A stretch of 8,241 bases of DNA, from the NCBI GenBank assembly GCA_934096015.1, contig CAKOLD010000037.1:1-8241 (forward strand), read 5' to 3'. Of the stretch, positions 5,432 to 8,241 are shown one piece after another. Position 1 is the first letter of the stretch. Each line of letters opens with the position of its first letter. Source of the stretch: an uncultured Bacilli bacterium (GTDB lineage Bacteria > Bacillota_I > Bacilli_A > RF39 > UBA660). The notes beneath the pieces are model-generated. The model did not search any database and was not told the origin of the DNA. It worked only from the letters and a program-made list of their open reading frames with translations. The position numbers were made by a program, and so were the translations under genes.

Positions 5432-6544
5432 ATGAAAATAAAATATACTTTACTTAAAAATGAAAATAATACAAAAGCTAGACTTGGTAAAATAAAAACT
5501 AATTATGGTGAATATGAAACTCCTATGTTTATGCCTGTTGGGACCCAAGCTACTGTTAAAACTCTTAGTCCAGAAGAATTAAAAGATGTTCATGCTGGTA
5601 TTATTCTTTCTAATACATATCATTTATGGTTAAGACCTGGCGAAGATGTTGTAAATATTGCTGGTGGGTTACATCAATTTATGAATTGGAATGGACCTAT
5701 CTTAACTGATAGTGGAGGATTTCAAGTATTTAGTTTAGCAAATAAAAAAGATATTACAGAGGAAGGTGTAAAGTTTAAAAATCATTTAAATGGGGATAAT
5801 TTATTGCTTACTCCAGAAAAAAGTATTGAAATTCAAAATAAATTAGATAGTGATATTGCTATGAGTTTTGATGAATGTATTGGATGGCCAGCAAGTTATG
5901 AATATTGTAAGAATAGTGTAGATAGAACTTTAAGATGGGCAAAACGTGGAAAAGATGTTTTTCTTAACCCAAAACAAAGTTTGTTTGGTATAGTTCAAGG
6001 TGGAGAATATGAAGATTTAAGAAAATATTGTGCAGAAGAACTTGTAAAAATGGATTTTGATGGATATTCTATTGGGGGAACTAGTGTTGGCGAAGATAAA
6101 CCCACAATGTATAAAATGGTTAGTTATTCAACTAAATATTTACCAGAAAATAAAGTGAGATATTTAATGGGTGTGGGAGATCCTATTGATATAATTGAAA
6201 ACGTTATTCGTGGTATAGATATATTTGATTGTGTAAGTCCTACGCGTCTTGCAAGACATGGACATGCTTATACAAAATTTGGTAAAATTAATTTGAAAAA
6301 TGCTAAATATAAAACTGATTTTACTCCTATTGATGATTGTGATTGTTATGCTTGTAAGAATTTTACTAAAGCTTATATAAGACATTTGATAACTGCTAAT
6401 GAGACTTTTGGGGCTAGACTTTTATCAATACATAATATTCGTTATTTAATAAAACTTACTGAAGATTTAAGAGAATGTATTAAAAATGATAATATTTTAG
6501 AATATAGGGATGAATTTATAAAAAATTATTATGGAAATAAATAA
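5432..6544 (+). CDS. tgt: tRNA-guanine(34) transglycosylase Tgt
   Basis: Cytoplasmic enzyme that swaps guanine for preQ1 at tRNA position 34, the step before QueA. The 370 residues match the full length of the bacterial family. Visible features in order: MPVGTQATVK near 34-43; NTYHLWLRPG near 61-70; DSGGFQVFS with the general acid/base Asp93; DECIGWPA at 147-154 (base-recognition region); GIVQGG near 186-191; IGGTSVGE at 214-221; GIDIFDCVSPTR with the nucleophile Asp266; RHGHAYT; and a zinc site formed by Cys303, Cys305, Cys308 and His334, with the same spacing as in characterised Tgt. Val219 in the GG-x-S-V-G loop fits the preQ1-using bacterial type, consistent with queA in the window. A Thr (217) stands where Leu is usual in that loop. 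ATG is preceded by GGTGAT, complementary to the 16S tail. A TAATAA double stop ends it. Confidence 0.98.
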   Translation: MKIKYTLLKNENNTKARLGKIKTNYGEYETPMFMPVGTQATVKTLSPEELKDVHAGIILSNTYHLWLRPGEDVVNIAGGLHQFMNWNGPILTDSGGFQVFSLANKKDITEEGVKFKNHLNGDNLLLTPEKSIEIQNKLDSDIAMSFDECIGWPASYEYCKNSVDRTLRWAKRGKDVFLNPKQSLFGIVQGGEYEDLRKYCAEELVKMDFDGYSIGGTSVGEDKPTMYKMVSYSTKYLPENKVRYLMGVGDPIDIIENVIRGIDIFDCVSPTRLARHGHAYTKFGKINLKNAKYKTDFTPIDDCDCYACKNFTKAYIRHLITANETFGARLLSIHNIRYLIKLTEDLRECIKNDNILEYRDEFIKNYYGNK

Positions 6545-6560
6545 TAACTTTTAGTATAAT
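6532..6560 (+). promoter_or_regulatory. Possible promoter of the small membrane protein
   Basis: A perfect TATAAT (6555-6560) lies 17 bases after a weak -35 match TGGAAA (6532-6537) in the last codons of tgt. No terminator is visible between tgt and the small gene, so read-through from tgt is also likely. Confidence 0.5.
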
Positions 6561-6579
6561 GAATTTAAAGTAGGTTGGT

Positions 6580-6888
6580 ATGATGGAAAAGTCTTTTAAA
6601 CAAATTAGATTAATAATAGTTATTCTTTTTTTAACAATTATGTTAATAGTTACTTTTTATAAAGTAATAAAAAATAGAGAAGAACGTTTATATAGTGTTT
6701 TGTATGGAAGAATTGAATATGCTTATAAGAGCTGTTACTTAAAAAAAGAATGTAGTGATTCTATTACTTTAAATGATTTATATGAGAATGAGTATTTAAA
6801 AACTCAATATGATCCAATTACAAAAGAGATGTTAGATCCTAATATTAAAATTACTTATAAAGATAATGAAGTGAAGATTCTTAAGTAA
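6580..6888 (+). CDS. Small single-pass membrane protein, possibly pseudopilin-like
   Basis: A 102-residue protein of unrecognised family. It has a basic N-terminus (MMEKSFKQIR), one strongly hydrophobic helix at about 10-28, then a short polar ectodomain with two Cys (52 and 58) that could form a disulfide outside the cell. The ectodomain layout is a helix carrying CYLKKEC, then ITLNDLYENEYLK, then DPITKE and a short beta-like end (IKITYKDNEVKI). This recalls the heads of small type IV pilin-like proteins, where a two-Cys segment, a residue-poor loop and a DP-turn follow an N-terminal helix. No prepilin peptidase motif (GFTLxE) is seen, so the link is only a resemblance. Translation may begin at either ATG (6580 or 6583); AGG at 6572-6574 fits both. 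Its last codons form the left arm of a terminator, and its stop abuts that of the convergent flippase gene. Confidence 0.75.
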   Translation: MMEKSFKQIRLIIVILFLTIMLIVTFYKVIKNREERLYSVLYGRIEYAYKSCYLKKECSDSITLNDLYENEYLKTQYDPITKEMLDPNIKITYKDNEVKILK

Positions 6889-6914
6889 TTATTTAAGAAT
6901 CTTTATTATTTTTT
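6874..6914 (+). terminator. Palindromic terminator shared by two convergent genes
   Basis: AAGATTCTTAA (6874-6884) and TTAAGAATCTT (6893-6903) form a perfect 11-bp stem with an 8-base loop, followed on the plus strand by a T-rich tract to 6914. Both arms are coding: the left arm encodes the end of the small membrane protein and the right arm, on the minus strand, the end of the flippase. On the minus strand the tail (CACTTCATT...) is poor in T, so termination there may be less efficient. Confidence 0.8.
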
Positions 6915-8172
6915 GGAAATTGAAAGTAATTATAAATAATATATTTACTATTTCAGATATTATTAAACTATATATACCTATTTTTAAAAAACATAGTAAA
7001 CTCATAGTACTTAATTTTAATATTATTCCAAAAAAAGTTATTTTCATACAATATTTAGCTTCATTTAGTCCTTGTAAGATACTTACTAGAGGTCCTTCTA
7101 AGTAAAAAAGAATAAAGAATGGGGCTAGAAATTTAATATAATTAACTCCACTAGTAGTTTTATATAATGTATTTAATATAAATTCTGGAAATAACATAAT
7201 TATAATATTAGAGATAAATCCAATGATTAAAGATGTGCTTATTGATTGAATAAGTCTTCTTTTAATCATTTTTTTATTATTAGAATGTTTACTAATTTCA
7301 GGAATTATTGCTGTAGATAAAGCCATTATAAAAAAAGAGGGAATTGTTAAAACAGGAATTACGTAAGCATTATAAATACCATATTCTTTTAATATATAAC
7401 TATTTGAATAACCAACAAATAATAAGATATTTGTTAAAAGAATAGGTTCAAAAAAGAATCCTATATTTCCAATAATTCTACTACTAGTACTAGGGATACT
7501 TATTCCTAGTATTTCTTTTGCAGTTGCTAAATCTGGCTTTAAATCACTTTTTTTAATAGTAAAAGATTTAGGTGCGAAGAAAAGAAATACTATTATAGAT
7601 ATTATTTCTGATAAAATATTAAATAATATAAAGATAGTTACGCTTACTATAGTTCCATATTTCATAAATTTTGGTAAGAAAATTATTATAATGATTAGGC
7701 GAGCAATTTGTTCCACAATGTTAGAAATAGTATGAGGAATCATTCTTTGTTTTCCAAAAAAATATCCTCTAATAATACTTGATATTGATATAAAAGGAAT
7801 TACAAATGCTATAGATATTATTGGGTAATAAGTATCAGGATTCTTAAGTAAATTATTTGATAAGTATGGTGCAAATAGAATTACAGTGATAATAATTATT
7901 AAATTTATTAATAGACTTATTGGTATTATAGAAAATAAAATGTTTTTGCTACTTTTTTTACCTTTAGCAATTAAATTTGATATAGCAATTGGGAACCCCA
8001 TTTGAGCTAACGTAATTAAAAGAGAATATGTAGGCATTATTAAACTATATAAATTTATACCGTCACTACCAATAGTTCTTGTAAATATTACTTTAATTAC
8101 AAAACCTAAAGCTTTAGTAATTAAAGATCCTATAATTAATATTAGAGTGCTTTTAAAAAACTTATTATTCAT
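6889..8172 (-). CDS. MOP-superfamily lipid-linked polysaccharide flippase, SpoVB-like
   Basis: Integral membrane protein of the polysaccharide-transport (PST)/MurJ-SpoVB branch of the MOP superfamily, expected to flip undecaprenyl-linked sugar precursors across the membrane. The N-terminus (LILIIGSLITKALGF near 10-24, then RTIGSDGINLY near 32-42 and LAQMGFPIAISNLIA near 55-69) and the RGYFFGKQ ... ISNIVEQIARL stretch (135-159) are typical of SpoVB-type proteins. About 12 hydrophobic helices can be counted over 427 residues. Bacillus SpoVB and YtgP/MurJ exceed 500 residues with about 14 helices, so this one lacks roughly the last two. Whether it serves peptidoglycan, capsule or spore-cortex precursors cannot be told. 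The ATG at 8172 is preceded by a weak GGATG. The stop TAA (6889-6891) directly touches the stop of the convergent small gene, without overlap. Confidence 0.9.
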   Translation of the reverse strand: MNNKFFKSTLILIIGSLITKALGFVIKVIFTRTIGSDGINLYSLIMPTYSLLITLAQMGFPIAISNLIAKGKKSSKNILFSIIPISLLINLIIIITVILFAPYLSNNLLKNPDTYYPIISIAFVIPFISISSIIRGYFFGKQRMIPHTISNIVEQIARLIIIIIFLPKFMKYGTIVSVTIFILFNILSEIISIIVFLFFAPKSFTIKKSDLKPDLATAKEILGISIPSTSSRIIGNIGFFFEPILLTNILLFVGYSNSYILKEYGIYNAYVIPVLTIPSFFIMALSTAIIPEISKHSNNKKMIKRRLIQSISTSLIIGFISNIIIMLFPEFILNTLYKTTSGVNYIKFLAPFFILFYLEGPLVSILQGLNEAKYCMKITFFGIILKLSTMSLLCFLKIGIYSLIISEIVNILFIITFNFQKIIKILK

Positions 8173-8191
8173 ATTTCATCCATTCTATTAA

Positions 8192-8197
8192 ATTATA
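8192..8197 (-). promoter_or_regulatory. Possible -10 element of the flippase gene
   Basis: On the minus strand a TATAAT lies about 20 bases before the flippase ATG. No convincing -35 is found 16-18 bases further up (TAATGT at 17). It is a weak candidate in very A/T-rich sequence. Confidence 0.35.
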
Positions 8198-8223
8198 TAA
8201 AAACCTCTTTAAAAACATTACTC

Positions 8224-8241
8224 TTGACAGGGGGGGGGGGG
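8224..8241 (+). promoter_or_regulatory. Perfect -35 hexamer followed by a run of twelve G at the window edge
   Basis: TTGACA (8224-8229) is followed by G at every position from 8230 to 8241, where the window ends. If real, the G tract would sit in the -35/-10 spacer of a promoter for a rightward gene beyond the window, divergent from the flippase. A homopolymer G at a sequence end is also a known artefact of two-colour sequencing. The two readings cannot be separated here. Confidence 0.4.

Noticed and set aside
1..8241. Mollicute code with TGA as tryptophan
   Set aside because: Trp in queA, tgt and other places is TGG, no gene needs to read through TGA, and the conserved proteins end where expected. 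TGA is not used as a stop by the main genes, so the test is suggestive only.

Overview
The window is a low-GC (roughly a quarter to 30 percent by eye), densely packed bacterial segment with AGGAG-type ribosome binding sites and TTGACA/TATAAT-type promoters. Queuosine genes (queA, tgt), a PrsA-like foldase and a SpoVB-like flippase point to a Bacillota lineage, probably one of the uncultured gut Bacilli/Erysipelotrichia/RF39-type groups. That placement is inference, since there is no rRNA or marker gene here. Tryptophan is written TGG and all seven genes end in TAA or TAG, so the standard code fits.

Layout: (1) 12-2220: a promoter drives an exported protein with an internal duplication, followed one base later by queA. 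(2) 2309-2485: a terminator, a strong promoter and a short leader that may encode a 7-residue peptide. (3) 2495-5365: a two-gene operon of a membrane-anchored PpiC/PrsA-type foldase and a membrane-anchored protein whose ectodomain holds eleven perfectly phased 22-residue repeats, closed by a terminator. (4) 5387-6544: tgt with its own promoter. (5) 6580-6888: a small single-pass membrane protein. (6) 6889-8172, minus strand: a MOP-family flippase convergent with (5), the two sharing a palindromic terminator. (7) 8173-8241: flippase upstream region ending in a perfect TTGACA and a run of twelve G at the window edge.

QueA and Tgt are two steps of tRNA queuosine synthesis: Tgt inserts preQ1 at position 34 and QueA adds the epoxycyclopentane ring. 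They are often adjacent in Bacillota. Here the foldase/coiled-coil pair, with its own promoter and terminator, lies between them. The other four genes encode envelope or exported proteins, three of unknown family. The most interesting items are the hendecad-repeat surface protein with its foldase partner, the duplicated exported protein coupled to queA, the possible leader peptide, and the terminal G tract.
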